DNA from: Pseudobacteriovorax antillogorgiicola
Lineage (GTDB): Bacteria > Bdellovibrionota_B > Oligoflexia > Oligoflexales > RGVZ01
Assembly: GCA_945865565.1 (NCBI GenBank)
Contig: CAMBEK010000015.1
Coordinates: forward strand, 1 to 40,156
Reading direction: 5' to 3'
DNA: 40,156 nucleotides
A model generated the notes under the pieces. It was not told the DNA's origin. It saw nothing but the letters and a program-made list of their open reading frames with translations, and did not search any database. Within the stretch, counting starts at the first letter, position 1; every line of letters starts with the position of its first letter. Below, piece by piece: positions 25,783-35,135 of the stretch. The position numbers were made by a program, and so were the translations under genes.

Positions 25783-27414
25783 TCAGTTCCAAGCCCCGAG
25801 TAGCTCATTCAGACGCTCGCGGCCGAGCTCCTTGATAAATCCAGGCAACCTCGGCCCCTGATCGCGCCCAATCAATTTTTGATAGACGCCCTTGAATGCC
25901 TCTTTTGGATCGCACCCCGTGCCATGGACAACCTTGTCGTAAATCAGCTGATTGAGGTCCTTCGGCTCGATCACTTCCAAGTCCACCTCATTCACAAGAT
26001 GGACGAGAGCCTCGATTGCCGCGAGTTGTGCGCCAGTAAAATCAGACTTATTCCGTAAGCCATCCTCGAGCGAATAGCGAAATTCCTCCGGAGCAAAACC
26101 CTGCAACCAGTTCCAGGCACGAGCCGCCCGGTCCATGAATGCCGCCCGATCAAAATCATCTTTAACGAGATCGCCGTAATAGCGTTCCATGGTCCGGCGC
26201 GCATCACCGCTGCAAATCTGCAAGCGCCCACAGAGTTCCCGGAAAGGTGCGCGGTACGGCACTTTCAGGGGCAGCACTCCGTCCACCGTGGACAATTCGT
26301 AAACCCGACGCGTCATTGCCCATTTTTTGTCGGTCGCCGCTTGGGTCGGATCGAGAGCCACAGCCTCTGCGCGGTCAAACTCATCGTGGGTCTTGATCAC
26401 GTCGGCATCAAACGCCAGCGAGAAATCATGATTCGGGCGATGCCCCGCAAAGATCCAACGCAAGATTTGCGGTGGATAAACTTCCAGAGCCTGTTCCACG
26501 GTGAACAGCTCGCCACTCGATGACGACATTTTGCCCGTGCCACCCTTGATCATCACAAAGTCATATTGCTGATACACGGGCGGCTCCCGCCCCCAGATCT
26601 CCTTGACGATCTTTTTACCAGTGTCAAAAGACCCGCCTTCGCTTGAATGATCTTTGCCTCCCGGCTCGAAGTCGATCTTTTCAAAGGCCCAACGCATCGG
26701 CCAATCCGTACGCCAGTTCAGCTTGAGGTTACGCGTCTTACGGATGTCCGTGACGGTTTCATGGCCACAGCTGGCGCATTTGTAGGCATAGTCCCAACCC
26801 CCCGGATAACGTTCGTACTCCATGGTGTCGCGATCGCATTTTTCGCAGTAGATCGCCGTTGGCAACCATGTCGCAGGCAAAGGCTCGCTGCGGTGTTCGT
26901 TCAAAATCGCGGCGATTTTTTCTTTATTTTCCAAAACAAACTTGATCTGTTCCGCGTAAGCGCCGCTCGAATAGCGCTCATGCTGGTAGATAAACTCCGG
27001 GTCGATACCGACCGCAGCCAATTCCTTTTCAAAGGTCATGATGCCGAAGCCAGAATAGCTTTTGGCAACCCCGCGCGGATCCGGCACGCGACTGATCGGA
27101 CGCCGCAGCTGCTCCGTCAGCATCTCCTGATTCGGTAAATTTTTCGGAACCTTTCGGAACGTATCGAAGTCGTCCCAGCTATAAATAAACCGGACGTTAT
27201 GACCAAGTCCACGCAGAGCCCGTGCCACCAGATCAACGGTGATCACTTCACGAAAATTGCCAATATGAACTGTGCCACTTGGAGTGATTCCGCTGGCTAC
27301 GGTGTAGGAATCGCGGGGTCCCCAGAATGAAACAACCCGCCTTGCCGCGTGGTCAGCCCAGTGGGGTGACGATGCCAAGTCGATGTGTGATGTGAAATTT
27401 CGCGTGTATGCCAT
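25783..27414 (-). CDS. lysS: Lysyl-tRNA synthetase, class I
   Basis: A 543-residue enzyme that charges tRNA-Lys, of the class I type common in archaea and found in spirochaetes, alphaproteobacteria and some other bacteria, not the class II type of E. coli. It shows GITPSGTVHIGNFRE (HIGH equivalent) near residue 30, YSWDDFDTFRKVP, two CxxC pairs (CEKCDRD and CASCGHE) that likely bind zinc, DHSSEGGSFDTG, and GKMSSSSGELF (KMSKS equivalent). A C-terminal alpha-helical anticodon-binding part follows. The start MAYTRNF is supported by AAGAGG upstream; the frame extends 13 codons further without that support. It follows the unknown gene at 27493 by 78 bases on the same strand. Confidence 0.96.
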   Translation of the reverse strand: MAYTRNFTSHIDLASSPHWADHAARRVVSFWGPRDSYTVASGITPSGTVHIGNFREVITVDLVARALRGLGHNVRFIYSWDDFDTFRKVPKNLPNQEMLTEQLRRPISRVPDPRGVAKSYSGFGIMTFEKELAAVGIDPEFIYQHERYSSGAYAEQIKFVLENKEKIAAILNEHRSEPLPATWLPTAIYCEKCDRDTMEYERYPGGWDYAYKCASCGHETVTDIRKTRNLKLNWRTDWPMRWAFEKIDFEPGGKDHSSEGGSFDTGKKIVKEIWGREPPVYQQYDFVMIKGGTGKMSSSSGELFTVEQALEVYPPQILRWIFAGHRPNHDFSLAFDADVIKTHDEFDRAEAVALDPTQAATDKKWAMTRRVYELSTVDGVLPLKVPYRAPFRELCGRLQICSGDARRTMERYYGDLVKDDFDRAAFMDRAARAWNWLQGFAPEEFRYSLEDGLRNKSDFTGAQLAAIEALVHLVNEVDLEVIEPKDLNQLIYDKVVHGTGCDPKEAFKGVYQKLIGRDQGPRLPGFIKELGRERLNELLGAWN

Positions 27415-27492
27415 GATCGGGTACCTCTTGCTGCTGCGCATGCGGATGCACATGAAAGTGCATCGCTGAGACGCATTTTTGCGATGCTTGTT

Positions 27493-28266
27493 CTATTTGT
27501 CAAACTTTGCATTGGCTTCGCAAACTTCGAGCAGGCGCGATTTCGCCTGAGTCGACAGCCAACCCGTCCAATGGCGTTCCCGGGCTTTTGCGACGCGGGC
27601 CGCGACCTGACGTGAAACCCTTCCCCAACCTGCCTTTTCGGGTGTTGATGTGGAGTTAATGGGCATGTCCGGCGCCGAAACCCAAAGGGCTGACCCGGCA
27701 CGTTGGCACCAGCTGATCCATTGCTCCATGGCTTCGGCTGTCCCTTGCTGCCACGCCTTGCCATCAAGATGCACAAAAACCAATTCGGGAGCCCCCGGCG
27801 GATTCGCCGCAGCAATTTCATCGCTGGCCAGAAAAACCCCAGCCTTGGCCCCAAAAATCCAAGCCGCGCGGGCCGCCAGTGCCACGGGCGGAATATTAAC
27901 GGAGAACGACGCGCCAGTTCGATGAAGAACGGACGCGTGCAAGCGTTCAACAAGCGCCGGCGAAAGGGTTACCGATGAAGCCTGCTGCAAAACCGAAGAT
28001 GGATTCTCGGGTGCCAAAGTTGCCAAAAGCAGCTTAAGGCGTGCCACACGCATCGCCATGGGACAGGGGGTCATGGACCTCGCCTCGCGATTTTCCATCG
28101 CACAACTGCCGGAACAGATGGCACACGAGTCGGGTGGCAGGGTGAGGCGAATTTGTGATCCGCGATCATCGTGCTCTATTTTTGCAGAAAGTGAAGAAAA
28201 CACCTGTTGAAGCCTTCGCGGTTCATCCGCAAGGCATACTCGTGATTCCATTGGCTGGCGAATCAC
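27493..28266 (-). CDS. Unknown protein coupled to a DnaC-like ATPase
   Basis: A 257-residue cytoplasmic-looking protein of unknown function. It has no signal peptide. A Cys cluster, CAICSGSCAMENREARSMTPC, sits near residues 48-68 and might bind a metal. The middle has VNIPPVALAARAAWIFGAKAG and PELVFVHLDGKAWQQG; the C-terminus is helical and Arg/Lys/Ala-rich. It begins with GTG overlapping the TGA of the upstream ATPase gene by four bases (GTGA), a sign of translational coupling; an ATG five codons later is an alternative. Its fixed position behind a helicase-loader-like ATPase hints at a shared DNA-related task, but nothing in the sequence proves that. Confidence 0.7.
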   Translation of the reverse strand: MIRQPMESRVCLADEPRRLQQVFSSLSAKIEHDDRGSQIRLTLPPDSCAICSGSCAMENREARSMTPCPMAMRVARLKLLLATLAPENPSSVLQQASSVTLSPALVERLHASVLHRTGASFSVNIPPVALAARAAWIFGAKAGVFLASDEIAAANPPGAPELVFVHLDGKAWQQGTAEAMEQWISWCQRAGSALWVSAPDMPINSTSTPEKAGWGRVSRQVAARVAKARERHWTGWLSTQAKSRLLEVCEANAKFDK

Positions 28267-29240
28267 CCACGGGCCCCGCGACGACGGAAATCATCGCCGG
28301 TCACTTCAGTGAATTCCATGGTCTCACGCAACCGTGAAAAAACCCGGCTGCCAAGGCGCGATTCAAGGGAACCAAAAACCTCGGGGCTGAAATCACTGCG
28401 GTTCGACAGGGAACGTTCAAGATCAATGTTGAAGCTGACGGCCTGCGTCGCATCTGCAGTGAGGCCATAATTGGTTGACGCAACGACCGGGCGCTTTTGA
28501 TTGTAACGTCCGGCGATCAGTGTATCGGCAATGGTTTTCTCCCATTCCGTGTTACGCCCCTTGCCGAGCTCATCAATGAAGAGAACGTCACAGGACATGA
28601 GTGGGGCCATCATGTGAGGATCGGCCTTGCCATCGCTGTAGCCTGCCTTCAGTTCACTGAGGAGCTGAAAGAAGTCGGCAAAACAAACCGAAAATCCACG
28701 CGCGGCCAAAGCCTTTGCGAGGGCGACCAACAAAAATGTCTTGCCCACACCGACGCTGCCGCCAATCAACAAGCCAGTCGATGCATTTGGTGAAAAGGTC
28801 TGTGCCCATTTCTGCATGCGGGCCGCAACTTGCCTGCCATTGCCACTGTGGTTCGTAAAGGTGTCAAATCCTGCGTTCAAATACCGGGCGGGCAACTGGG
28901 CATTGGTCATGATTCCGGCGATCTTGCGTGGCGAAGGCTCGACGCAGGAGCGGGCTGTGCCGTCGATCACCATCCTGGTCTGCCCCTGGCAGACGAGACA
29001 ATTTTTTATGCAGTCGCACACACGGGCTGAAAGCGTCGCATTCTCTGCAAACAGGACATAACCGGTGCCGCCGCAACACGATTGCGGAAACTTCATCTGG
29101 CAGATACCCGATCTGGAAATGGAGCCGGACAAACCGTCACTGGTCGAGATCGAGCCGGAATTGCTCGCTGGCAAATTCGAGAACCGGTCGATCAACCTGC
29201 TGACGCGATGCTTTGAATTATCTTGCGAATCCCCGACCAT
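28263..29240 (-). CDS. DnaC/IstB-like AAA+ ATPase with N-terminal Cys cluster
   Basis: A 325-residue ATPase of the DnaC/DnaI/IstB group, which load replicative helicase or help transposases. The ATP site is LIGGSVGVGKTFLL (Walker A), followed by DVLFIDELGKG (Walker B) and VVASTNYG (sensor 1). An Arg-rich stretch, LESRLGSRVFSRL, near the C-terminus matches the DnaC/IstB ending. Before the ATPase core lies SCCGGTGYVLF then CDCIKNCLVCQG, a zinc-binding-like cluster as in DnaI-type loaders. The start MVGDSQDNSK is preceded by GGAGG. There is no transposase or IS end next to it, so a chromosomal helicase loader is more likely than an IS21 helper. It leads an operon with the 257-residue unknown and perhaps lysS. 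Confidence 0.82.
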   Translation of the reverse strand: MVGDSQDNSKHRVSRLIDRFSNLPASNSGSISTSDGLSGSISRSGICQMKFPQSCCGGTGYVLFAENATLSARVCDCIKNCLVCQGQTRMVIDGTARSCVEPSPRKIAGIMTNAQLPARYLNAGFDTFTNHSGNGRQVAARMQKWAQTFSPNASTGLLIGGSVGVGKTFLLVALAKALAARGFSVCFADFFQLLSELKAGYSDGKADPHMMAPLMSCDVLFIDELGKGRNTEWEKTIADTLIAGRYNQKRPVVASTNYGLTADATQAVSFNIDLERSLSNRSDFSPEVFGSLESRLGSRVFSRLRETMEFTEVTGDDFRRRGARG

Positions 29241-29498
29241 AAAGGCCTCCAGAGGAACGGGAGCATCTAAACCTGGACATCTCAAATGGACGCCATAAGG
29301 AACTAACTGGTACGAATAAAAAAATCACCTGCCAAAAAGATGTTGACCGCCCAGCCAGTTTTATGGTGATCTCTCCAATAACAAAGTTTTCGTTAATTTT
29401 TTCAAAATGTTGGACACACCCAAGGCAAGGATCGCCATGGGTTGCCTATCGTAGCCAAACCGGCCCTTGCCGCTGGTTTACGGATGGAAGGGAGCACC
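29241..29498. other. Divergent intergenic region
   Basis: This 258-base spacer lies between the ATPase gene and the exported protease gene and should hold promoters for both. It includes an AT-rich stretch (about 29310-29410). No extra gene or strong hairpin was seen. Confidence 0.4.
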
Positions 29499-30407
29499 AT
29501 GGCGGGCATCATTTCAAGGACGAACGTCTTCTTCTCGAGCAAAATACGCGCGGCGTTTGCTGTCGCGGTCCTATCAGGTCTGACTGGCATGGATCCAGTG
29601 GCCCTTGCATCTCCTGATTCAGACATCATCGAACAACCGGCCAACATGCCTGGCTGGTTCTTTGAGCGCCGCATTGTCGGCGACAACAATCTGGAAAAAA
29701 TCGAAGCCGCGAAGGCTTCCAAGTACTACGATATGACGCGCCCGGTTGCGATTGTTAAAGACCTGACCGGCGAGGGTTTTTGCACTGGCTGGCGGGTCGC
29801 TGAAGACTTGTTCGTCACCAATTACCATTGCTATGAATTTGCAGGATGCAAGCTTGTTTTCGAACTCGATTATGAGACCGCCCGCTCTGGCGAAAAACAC
29901 CCGCAATTCACCTGTGTGGAAGCCCTGGCGCAAAATGAGACGTTCGATTACGCCATTTACAAAGTGAAGCCAGCAAAAGTTGCGATCAAAACCCCGAAAC
30001 CAGCGAAAAAACCAAAGGCTTTGATGTCTGACCTCAATGAGAGTGCCGATGACAGTGGCGTAATCACCATGTGGGGCGGCGCAATCACCGTTGGACAACC
30101 TTTGATCGTTTCTGGGCATCCAGCAGCCCGCACCAAAGAAATCGATCGTTCGAAAGACTGCAAAATCAACACGATCGTCCCCGAAGAAATGGGTGGGCGC
30201 ATGACGATCCGTCACACCTGTGACACCGAAGGCGGATCCAGCGGTTCACCAGTACTTGACCGGAAAACCGGTTACGCCGTTGCCCTCCATTGGGGCGGCG
30301 AAGATGGTTACAACATGGCAATCCCGATGAATCTGGTTGTCGATGACATCGAGAAGAATGTCGATGCCGAAACCTTCGCAAAACTGACGATCGCCGGCAG
30401 AAAATAA
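29499..30407 (+). CDS. Exported trypsin-like serine protease
   Basis: A 302-residue predicted secreted protease of the chymotrypsin/trypsin fold (S1-type or V8-like). The signal peptide includes AAFAVAVLSGL and ends near ALASP. The catalytic triad can be read as His in VTNYHCYE, Asp in FDYAIYK, and Ser in GGSSGSPVL. GEGFCTGWRVAEDLFVTNYHC gives the usual beta strand before the His, with Cys residues that could pair. A Lys/Pro-rich insert (KTPKPAKKPK) lies between the Asp and the Ser halves. The start at 29499 follows GGGAG; earlier in-frame starts lack a signal peptide directly after them. A strong terminator follows. Targets are unknown. Confidence 0.87.
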   Translation: MAGIISRTNVFFSSKIRAAFAVAVLSGLTGMDPVALASPDSDIIEQPANMPGWFFERRIVGDNNLEKIEAAKASKYYDMTRPVAIVKDLTGEGFCTGWRVAEDLFVTNYHCYEFAGCKLVFELDYETARSGEKHPQFTCVEALAQNETFDYAIYKVKPAKVAIKTPKPAKKPKALMSDLNESADDSGVITMWGGAITVGQPLIVSGHPAARTKEIDRSKDCKINTIVPEEMGGRMTIRHTCDTEGGSSGSPVLDRKTGYAVALHWGGEDGYNMAIPMNLVVDDIEKNVDAETFAKLTIAGRK

Positions 30408-30431
30408 AGATTGGTTCAACATAAGATTCGC

Positions 30432-30463
30432 AAAAGCGGCCGGGAAACTGGCCGCTTTTTTTT
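30432..30463 (+). terminator. Intrinsic terminator after the protease gene
   Basis: AAAAGCGGCC pairs with GGCCGCTTTT around the loop GGGAAACT, followed by a run of T through 30463. The T run continues the stem, giving a strong Rho-independent signal 24 bases after the stop codon. Confidence 0.93.
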
Positions 30464-30465
30464 CC

Positions 30466-30591
30466 GTCATCCTGAGCGCAGCGAAGGATCCTTTCTTAAT
30501 CCGTCATCCTGAGCGCAGCGAAGGATGACGGGTTGAGGCTCAGGATGACGAGACGCAGCTCATGATGACGGAGTGTGTAGCCCAGGATGAT
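30466..30591. repeat. Dispersed repeat array
   Basis: Two near-identical units of GTCATCCTGAGCGCAGCG + AAGGAT (30466-30495 and 30502-30528) are followed by inverted or diverged units CAGGATGACG (30541), CATGATGACG (30561) and CAGGATGATGGG (about 30583). The first units are the reverse complement of the element in the helicase-nuclease gene. They begin immediately after the protease terminator and end before the HIT gene. Confidence 0.85.
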
Positions 30592-30607
30592 GGGTTACAA
30601 CAAAGTG

Positions 30608-31045
30608 TCATAAATATTTTTGCAAGGCAGCCGCCACTCGCCGGGCTGCCTCGGGTGTGGTCTTGTGGTTTTGAAAATCTGCGGCCTCAGCCCAGGGATG
30701 AGACTTTGGGTCAGCTTCGTCTGAATAACGTGGGATGACATGCCAATGGAGATGTTCCACCACGTTGCCAAGTGAAGCATAATTGATCTTCAGGGGCTGA
30801 TAGACTTCTCCCACAGCTCGCCCCAAACGCATCAAATCCGCGAATATCGCCTGTTGAACCGCATGCGGTAAATCGTGCATCTCACGCACGTGAGTCCGGG
30901 CCACGAGCATGGAATAGCCATTAAAAAATTGATGCTCACCGACCAGAAGGATCGAATGTTCGTTCACGGCGATGATGCGGTCATGATTGGCTTCGGTGGC
31001 GGCTTTTACATCGCCGCACAGGGGACACGTTGCAAAATGGTCCAT
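30608..31045 (-). CDS. HIT-family protein
   Basis: A 145-residue histidine-triad protein, a family of nucleotide hydrolases or transferases such as Ap4A or AMP-lysine hydrolases. The triad is HLHWHVIPRY (HxHxH), near the C-terminal third. FATCPLCGDV at the N-terminus has a CxxC typical of zinc-containing HIT proteins. The start MDHFATC has AAGGA ten or more bases upstream; a longer frame to 31075 overlaps the upstream CAP gene and lacks a ribosome site. It lies 19 bases after the CAP-domain lipoprotein gene on the same strand and may be co-transcribed. The substrate is not predictable from sequence. Confidence 0.92.
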   Translation of the reverse strand: MDHFATCPLCGDVKAATEANHDRIIAVNEHSILLVGEHQFFNGYSMLVARTHVREMHDLPHAVQQAIFADLMRLGRAVGEVYQPLKINYASLGNVVEHLHWHVIPRYSDEADPKSHPWAEAADFQNHKTTPEAARRVAAALQKYL

Positions 31046-31064
31046 GATTGAAACGTCCTTGTTT

Positions 31065-31697
31065 TTACCATCCAAATTGCTGGCACCAGTATGGCCCGTT
31101 GGAACTGACCATGCTCACACCAATACTACGAAAACCGGTGCGCAGGATATTGGCCCTGTGGCCCGGGGAATTCATCCACGACGTGACGACTTCCTCTGGG
31201 CTCGACTGGTTCCACGCGATGTTTTCGCCACCAAAATCCATATTGCTATGGATCAAGCTGCGACGGGAAGCCATATTAGCAGACCATTGCCGGCAATTGT
31301 TCAAAAGGTGCGCATTGACGGTGAGGATCGAAAGCCCGCGTTTCTGACGTTCGGCATTGGTCAATTCAATGACGCGCCGTTCGAAATCCTTCATCGCCGC
31401 ATTTTGCGGATTCGGAGCCAAAGCAGTGCTGGATGTTTCCGGGTTTGAGGGCACCGGATTCGCTGGCTGAATGGGAGTCGGATTGATCGGTTGCACCGGC
31501 GCTGCTTCACCAACGGGATCCGGAATCCGAACTGGCTCGTCGCCCGGCTCGGGAAAGGAAACTGCGGCTTCACCAACAGAAGATGCATCGGCCACGGTGT
31601 CCATGCGACCGCAAGCACCCGTTACAAGTGATGTCGCTGACAACATCAAAAGCAAAATTTGGGCAGATGGCAGCGTCCATTTAGCGCATTGGCTCAT
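31065..31697 (-). CDS. CAP-domain (SCP/PR-1) lipoprotein
   Basis: A 210-residue predicted lipoprotein. The signal segment ILLLMLSATSLVTGAC ends in a lipobox (VTGAC). A Pro/Asn/Ala linker (PINPTPIQPANPVP) leads to a C-terminal CAP domain: ELTNAERQKRGL, LLNNCRQWSANMA, HSNMDFGGENIAW (His and Glu of the CAP cavity), and SWMNSPGHRANIL. Secreted bacterial CAP proteins of this YkwD-like type have poorly known roles in the envelope. The start MSQCAKW follows AAGGAAA; the longer frame is not supported. It sits between pntB and the HIT gene on the same strand. Confidence 0.9.
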   Translation of the reverse strand: MSQCAKWTLPSAQILLLMLSATSLVTGACGRMDTVADASSVGEAAVSFPEPGDEPVRIPDPVGEAAPVQPINPTPIQPANPVPSNPETSSTALAPNPQNAAMKDFERRVIELTNAERQKRGLSILTVNAHLLNNCRQWSANMASRRSLIHSNMDFGGENIAWNQSSPEEVVTSWMNSPGHRANILRTGFRSIGVSMVSSNGPYWCQQFGW

Positions 31698-31817
31698 GGT
31701 GGTTTTCCTTGTTTCCAGATTATGTCTGGAATTATGCAAGGACAAAGCCAGCGACGAGGCCAGCATAAGCCATCAAAATCACTAGTGATTTAACAAAAAT
31801 CCAACCCCTGAAAATGC

Positions 31818-33335
31818 TCAAGGATTGGACAGTGCCCTCAAAACCGAATCAATGCTCTTCTTGGCATCACCAAAAAGCATGCGCGTGTTGCTGTTGTAGA
31901 AAAGCGGATTATCAACCCCCGCGTAACCCGAAGCCATGCCGCGCTTCAGGACCACACAGGTTTTGGCCTTCCACACTTCGAGCACCGGCATGCCAAAGAT
32001 TGGACTGGATTCATCCGTCTGTGCGGCCGGATTCACCACATCGTTTGCGCCAACGACAATCACCACATCGGTATCGGGAAAGTCATCGTTGATCTCGTCC
32101 ATCTCAAAAACGATGTCATACGGAACATTGGCCTCGGCCAGAAGGACGTTCATGTGGCCGGGCAGTCGACCAGCCACAGGATGGATGGCAAACCGCACGT
32201 TGACACCCTTTTTGCGCAGGATGTCCGTGATCTCGCGGATCGGATGCTGGGCCTGGGCCACGGCCATGCCGTATCCTGGCACAAAAATCACACTTTTCGA
32301 TGACTCCAACATTTCCGCGACTTCAGCCGCCTCGACAGAAATCACTTCACCGACGGGACCTTTAGCGGCCGCCGATGCCGCAGGCTTCCCGCCGCCAGTG
32401 CCAAACCCACCGAGGATCACACTGATGAAACTACGGTTCATCGCGCGGCACATGATGTAACTGAGGATCGCGCCGCTGCTGCCGACCAACGCACCGGTCA
32501 CAATGAGCAAATCGTTTGCCAGCATGAAGCCCGCGGCAGCCGCAGCCCATCCTGAATAGCTATTGAGCATCGACACCACGACGGGCATATCGGCACCACC
32601 AATGGCCATCACCATATGAACCCCAATGACACAGGCAATTGCCGTCATGACCAAAAGAGGGACCAGACCTGGCGCAACTTCAAACGCAAACATTTCAGCA
32701 AAAGGATCAACGCCCGTTGCAGCCGATTCAACAAACAAGAATCCAAGCCAAAGGGCGGCTGCGACCATACCCAGATTTAGCCAATGCCGCCCCGGCAGCA
32801 TCAAAGGGTTTCCCGAGATGGAACCACGCAATTTGCCGAAGGCCATGATGGACCCCGTCAAAGTGACGGCCCCGATAAACACGCCGATAAAAATCTCAAC
32901 ATCGTGAATAACCGTCATCGCACTAAATGCGCTGGCATGGACATCCGAAACAGCGCCCGTACTAGCGGCTCCAACGGCTCCTCCAACGGCTCCAACGACT
33001 CCGTGTGGCGCCTGCAAAAAGTTGCCGATACCCACCAGCACCGCGGAAAGGCCGACAAAACTGTGCAACACGGCCACCAGTTCCGGCATGGACGTCATGG
33101 CAACCCTGGCGGCAAGCATCGCACCGATGATCGTTCCAATGAGCACTGCAGGCATGAGCAGGGAAAAATCTTTCACGACCGGACTCAAGGAGGTCACGAT
33201 CACCGCGATCAAGATTCCAACCGCACCGTAGAGGTTTCCGCGACGGGCCGTCTCCTGGGTCGACAATCCGCCAAGGCTCAAAATGAAGAGCATGCTGGCA
33301 AGGAGATAGCTGACCGTTAAAATGGTTTGTGGCAT
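31818..33335 (-). CDS. pntB: NAD(P) transhydrogenase subunit beta
   Basis: A 505-residue inner-membrane protein that, with PntA, moves hydride between NADH and NADP+ driven by the proton gradient. It begins with several transmembrane helices ([42 protein letters not shown]) and ends with the cytosolic NADP-binding domain III ([84 protein letters not shown]). One inter-helix segment after [11 protein letters not shown] carries a small Gly/Ala/Val-rich insertion encoded by GGCTCCAAC repeats. It starts 12 bases after the pntA stop, so the two form an operon. Confidence 0.96.
   Translation of the reverse strand: MPQTILTVSYLLASMLFILSLGGLSTQETARRGNLYGAVGILIAVIVTSLSPVVKDFSLLMPAVLIGTIIGAMLAARVAMTSMPELVAVLHSFVGLSAVLVGIGNFLQAPHGVVGAVGGAVGAASTGAVSDVHASAFSAMTVIHDVEIFIGVFIGAVTLTGSIMAFGKLRGSISGNPLMLPGRHWLNLGMVAAALWLGFLFVESAATGVDPFAEMFAFEVAPGLVPLLVMTAIACVIGVHMVMAIGGADMPVVVSMLNSYSGWAAAAAGFMLANDLLIVTGALVGSSGAILSYIMCRAMNRSFISVILGGFGTGGGKPAASAAAKGPVGEVISVEAAEVAEMLESSKSVIFVPGYGMAVAQAQHPIREITDILRKKGVNVRFAIHPVAGRLPGHMNVLLAEANVPYDIVFEMDEINDDFPDTDVVIVVGANDVVNPAAQTDESSPIFGMPVLEVWKAKTCVVLKRGMASGYAGVDNPLFYNSNTRMLFGDAKKSIDSVLRALSNP
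32967..33002. repeat. GGCTCCAAC short repeats in pntB
   Basis: Three GGCTCC(TCC)AAC-like units followed by GACTCC encode a [10 protein letters not shown] segment on the minus strand. All spacings are multiples of three, so the frame is kept. Confidence 0.7.
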
Positions 33336-33347
33336 GAAACGTCTCCC

Positions 33348-35018
33348 TTAGCGTCTAAACATTTTGAGCATGCGTTGCGTTACGAGAAACCCGCCGCTGA
33401 TATTGATCGTCGCAACAAGAACGGCGACTGCCGAAAGCCACGTGCTGATATGCTCCACCGGACCTGATATCTGCAACATGGCACCGACAACGATAATGCC
33501 GCTGATGGCATTCGTGACGCTCATCAACGGCGTGTGCAGGGCCGGGCTGACATTCCACACCACCTGCCAACCGATGAAGCACGCCAAAATAAATACCGTC
33601 AGATGGTTCAAAAATTCTGCCGGGGCTACCGTGCCAAGCCACCACAAAATTCCGCTGGCAATCAGCCAGAAAACGGCAACTTTGCTGCCTTTGGCCGGGC
33701 CTGATTTGGCGCCGTGTCCCGATTTAGACTTTGCCGCATGGGGTGCGGAGGTCGCCGCGGCAACCGTTGCTTTGGGCGCTGGCTTGTCCACTCCAGCTGG
33801 CACAGGTTTTTTCGGGGGTGGCCAAGTCACATCGCTGCCATGGGTGACCAGGGCCGGGCGAACGATGTCGTCCTCAAGGTCAATATGAAACGCTTTAACC
33901 TCGTCCTTTGGCTTGCCGCACATGGACTCGATCAAATTATACATATTATTGCCCAGGAGCTGGCTGGCCTGGGATGCCATGCGAGACGCAAGGTCGGTAA
34001 ACCCGATGATCGAAACACCGTGGACAACCGCAACCTGGCCGGGGCGGGTCAACTCACAATTCCCGCCTTGCTCTGCCGCCATGTCAACAATCACGCTGCC
34101 GCGGCGCATCGACTCCACCATCGCGGCAGTGATTAAAACCGGCGCCTTGATGCCCGGAATCAGCGCCGTCGTGATGATGATGTCGACTTCCTTGGCCTGA
34201 TTGGCGAAGAGTTCCATTTCGGCCTTGATGAATTCCGGCGACATGACTTTGGCATAGCCGCCTTCACCAGTGCCATCTTCGTGGAAGTTGAGTTCCAAAA
34301 ATTCAGCGCCCATGCTGGTGATCTGATCTTTGACTTCCGGGCGCGTATCAAAGGCCCGGACAATGGCACCAAGGGCCCGTCCGGCGCCAATGGCAGCAAG
34401 TCCCGCGACGCCGGCACCGATGATCATGATTTTCGCCGGCGGCATTTTTCCAGCCGCCGTAATTTGACCCGTGAAAGGCCGGCTGAATGCCGCTGCGGCT
34501 TCGACCACGGCGCGATATCCCGCCAGATTGGCCATGGAACTCAAAACGTCCATCTTCTGTGCGCGCGTCGTCCGCGGGATCGCATCCAAAGCCAGCGTCG
34601 AAACCTTTGCCCCAGCCAGTTGCTTCAGGAGTTCCGGGTTTTGGGCTGGCATGACAAAGCTGACCAAAAAAGCCCCGGCCTTCAGCATGGCAATTTCGCC
34701 CGGCGACGGCGCGCGAACTTTCAAGACGACATCGGCAGACGACAGTAAAGCCTTCGCCTCAGGCACGATCAGGGCGCCTGCCTTGACGTATTCTGCGTCA
34801 TCGAAGCCAGCAGCCAGTCCGGCCTCGCTCTGCACGGCGACTTCAAAACCAAGTTTCTTGAATTTTTCAACGTTACCCGGCGTGATCGCAACGCGGCGTT
34901 CCCCGGGAAACACTTCCCGTGGAATTCCCAATCGCAAATTTGCCGGGGGATTGATTGTTTTTTCGCCCGGCTTTTCGCCTGGCTTGTCACCCGCAGGTGC
35001 GCCGACCGTCTCGTGCAT
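33348..35018 (-). CDS. pntA: NAD(P) transhydrogenase subunit alpha, fused form
   Basis: A 556-residue subunit carrying the NAD-binding domain I and the first membrane helices of domain II in one chain, as in E. coli PntA. Landmarks are [61 protein letters not shown] (dinucleotide fold), [25 protein letters not shown] and [16 protein letters not shown] low-complexity Pro/Ala/Lys linker ([17 protein letters not shown] and onward) about 50 residues long joins it to helices in [20 protein letters not shown] and [13 protein letters not shown]. The start MHETVGAP follows GGGGA about ten bases upstream. A Lys/Gly/Pro-rich N-terminal tail precedes the conserved core. Confidence 0.95.
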   Translation of the reverse strand: MHETVGAPAGDKPGEKPGEKTINPPANLRLGIPREVFPGERRVAITPGNVEKFKKLGFEVAVQSEAGLAAGFDDAEYVKAGALIVPEAKALLSSADVVLKVRAPSPGEIAMLKAGAFLVSFVMPAQNPELLKQLAGAKVSTLALDAIPRTTRAQKMDVLSSMANLAGYRAVVEAAAAFSRPFTGQITAAGKMPPAKIMIIGAGVAGLAAIGAGRALGAIVRAFDTRPEVKDQITSMGAEFLELNFHEDGTGEGGYAKVMSPEFIKAEMELFANQAKEVDIIITTALIPGIKAPVLITAAMVESMRRGSVIVDMAAEQGGNCELTRPGQVAVVHGVSIIGFTDLASRMASQASQLLGNNMYNLIESMCGKPKDEVKAFHIDLEDDIVRPALVTHGSDVTWPPPKKPVPAGVDKPAPKATVAAATSAPHAAKSKSGHGAKSGPAKGSKVAVFWLIASGILWWLGTVAPAEFLNHLTVFILACFIGWQVVWNVSPALHTPLMSVTNAISGIIVVGAMLQISGPVEHISTWLSAVAVLVATINISGGFLVTQRMLKMFRR

Positions 35019-35135
35019 GACATCGTCCCCAAAAAAAGTGGGAATCAATAATGGATTCAGCCATTAAGAGTACGTGTTAATTGCACAAAACGGAATATCT
35101 GTTCGCAACCGGATTTATCTAATGCGCGTTTAACG

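Noticed and set aside
28263-29240. IS21 IstB helper gene
   Set aside because: No IstA transposase or terminal repeats nearby; the N-terminal Cys cluster fits a helicase-loader-like protein better.
30466-30591. CRISPR-like array
   Set aside because: Units are irregularly spaced, partly inverted and have no uniform spacers; no cas genes are near.
32784-33320. Plus-strand frame antisense to pntB (178 codons)
   Set aside because: His/Arg/Asn-rich shadow of a conserved membrane protein.
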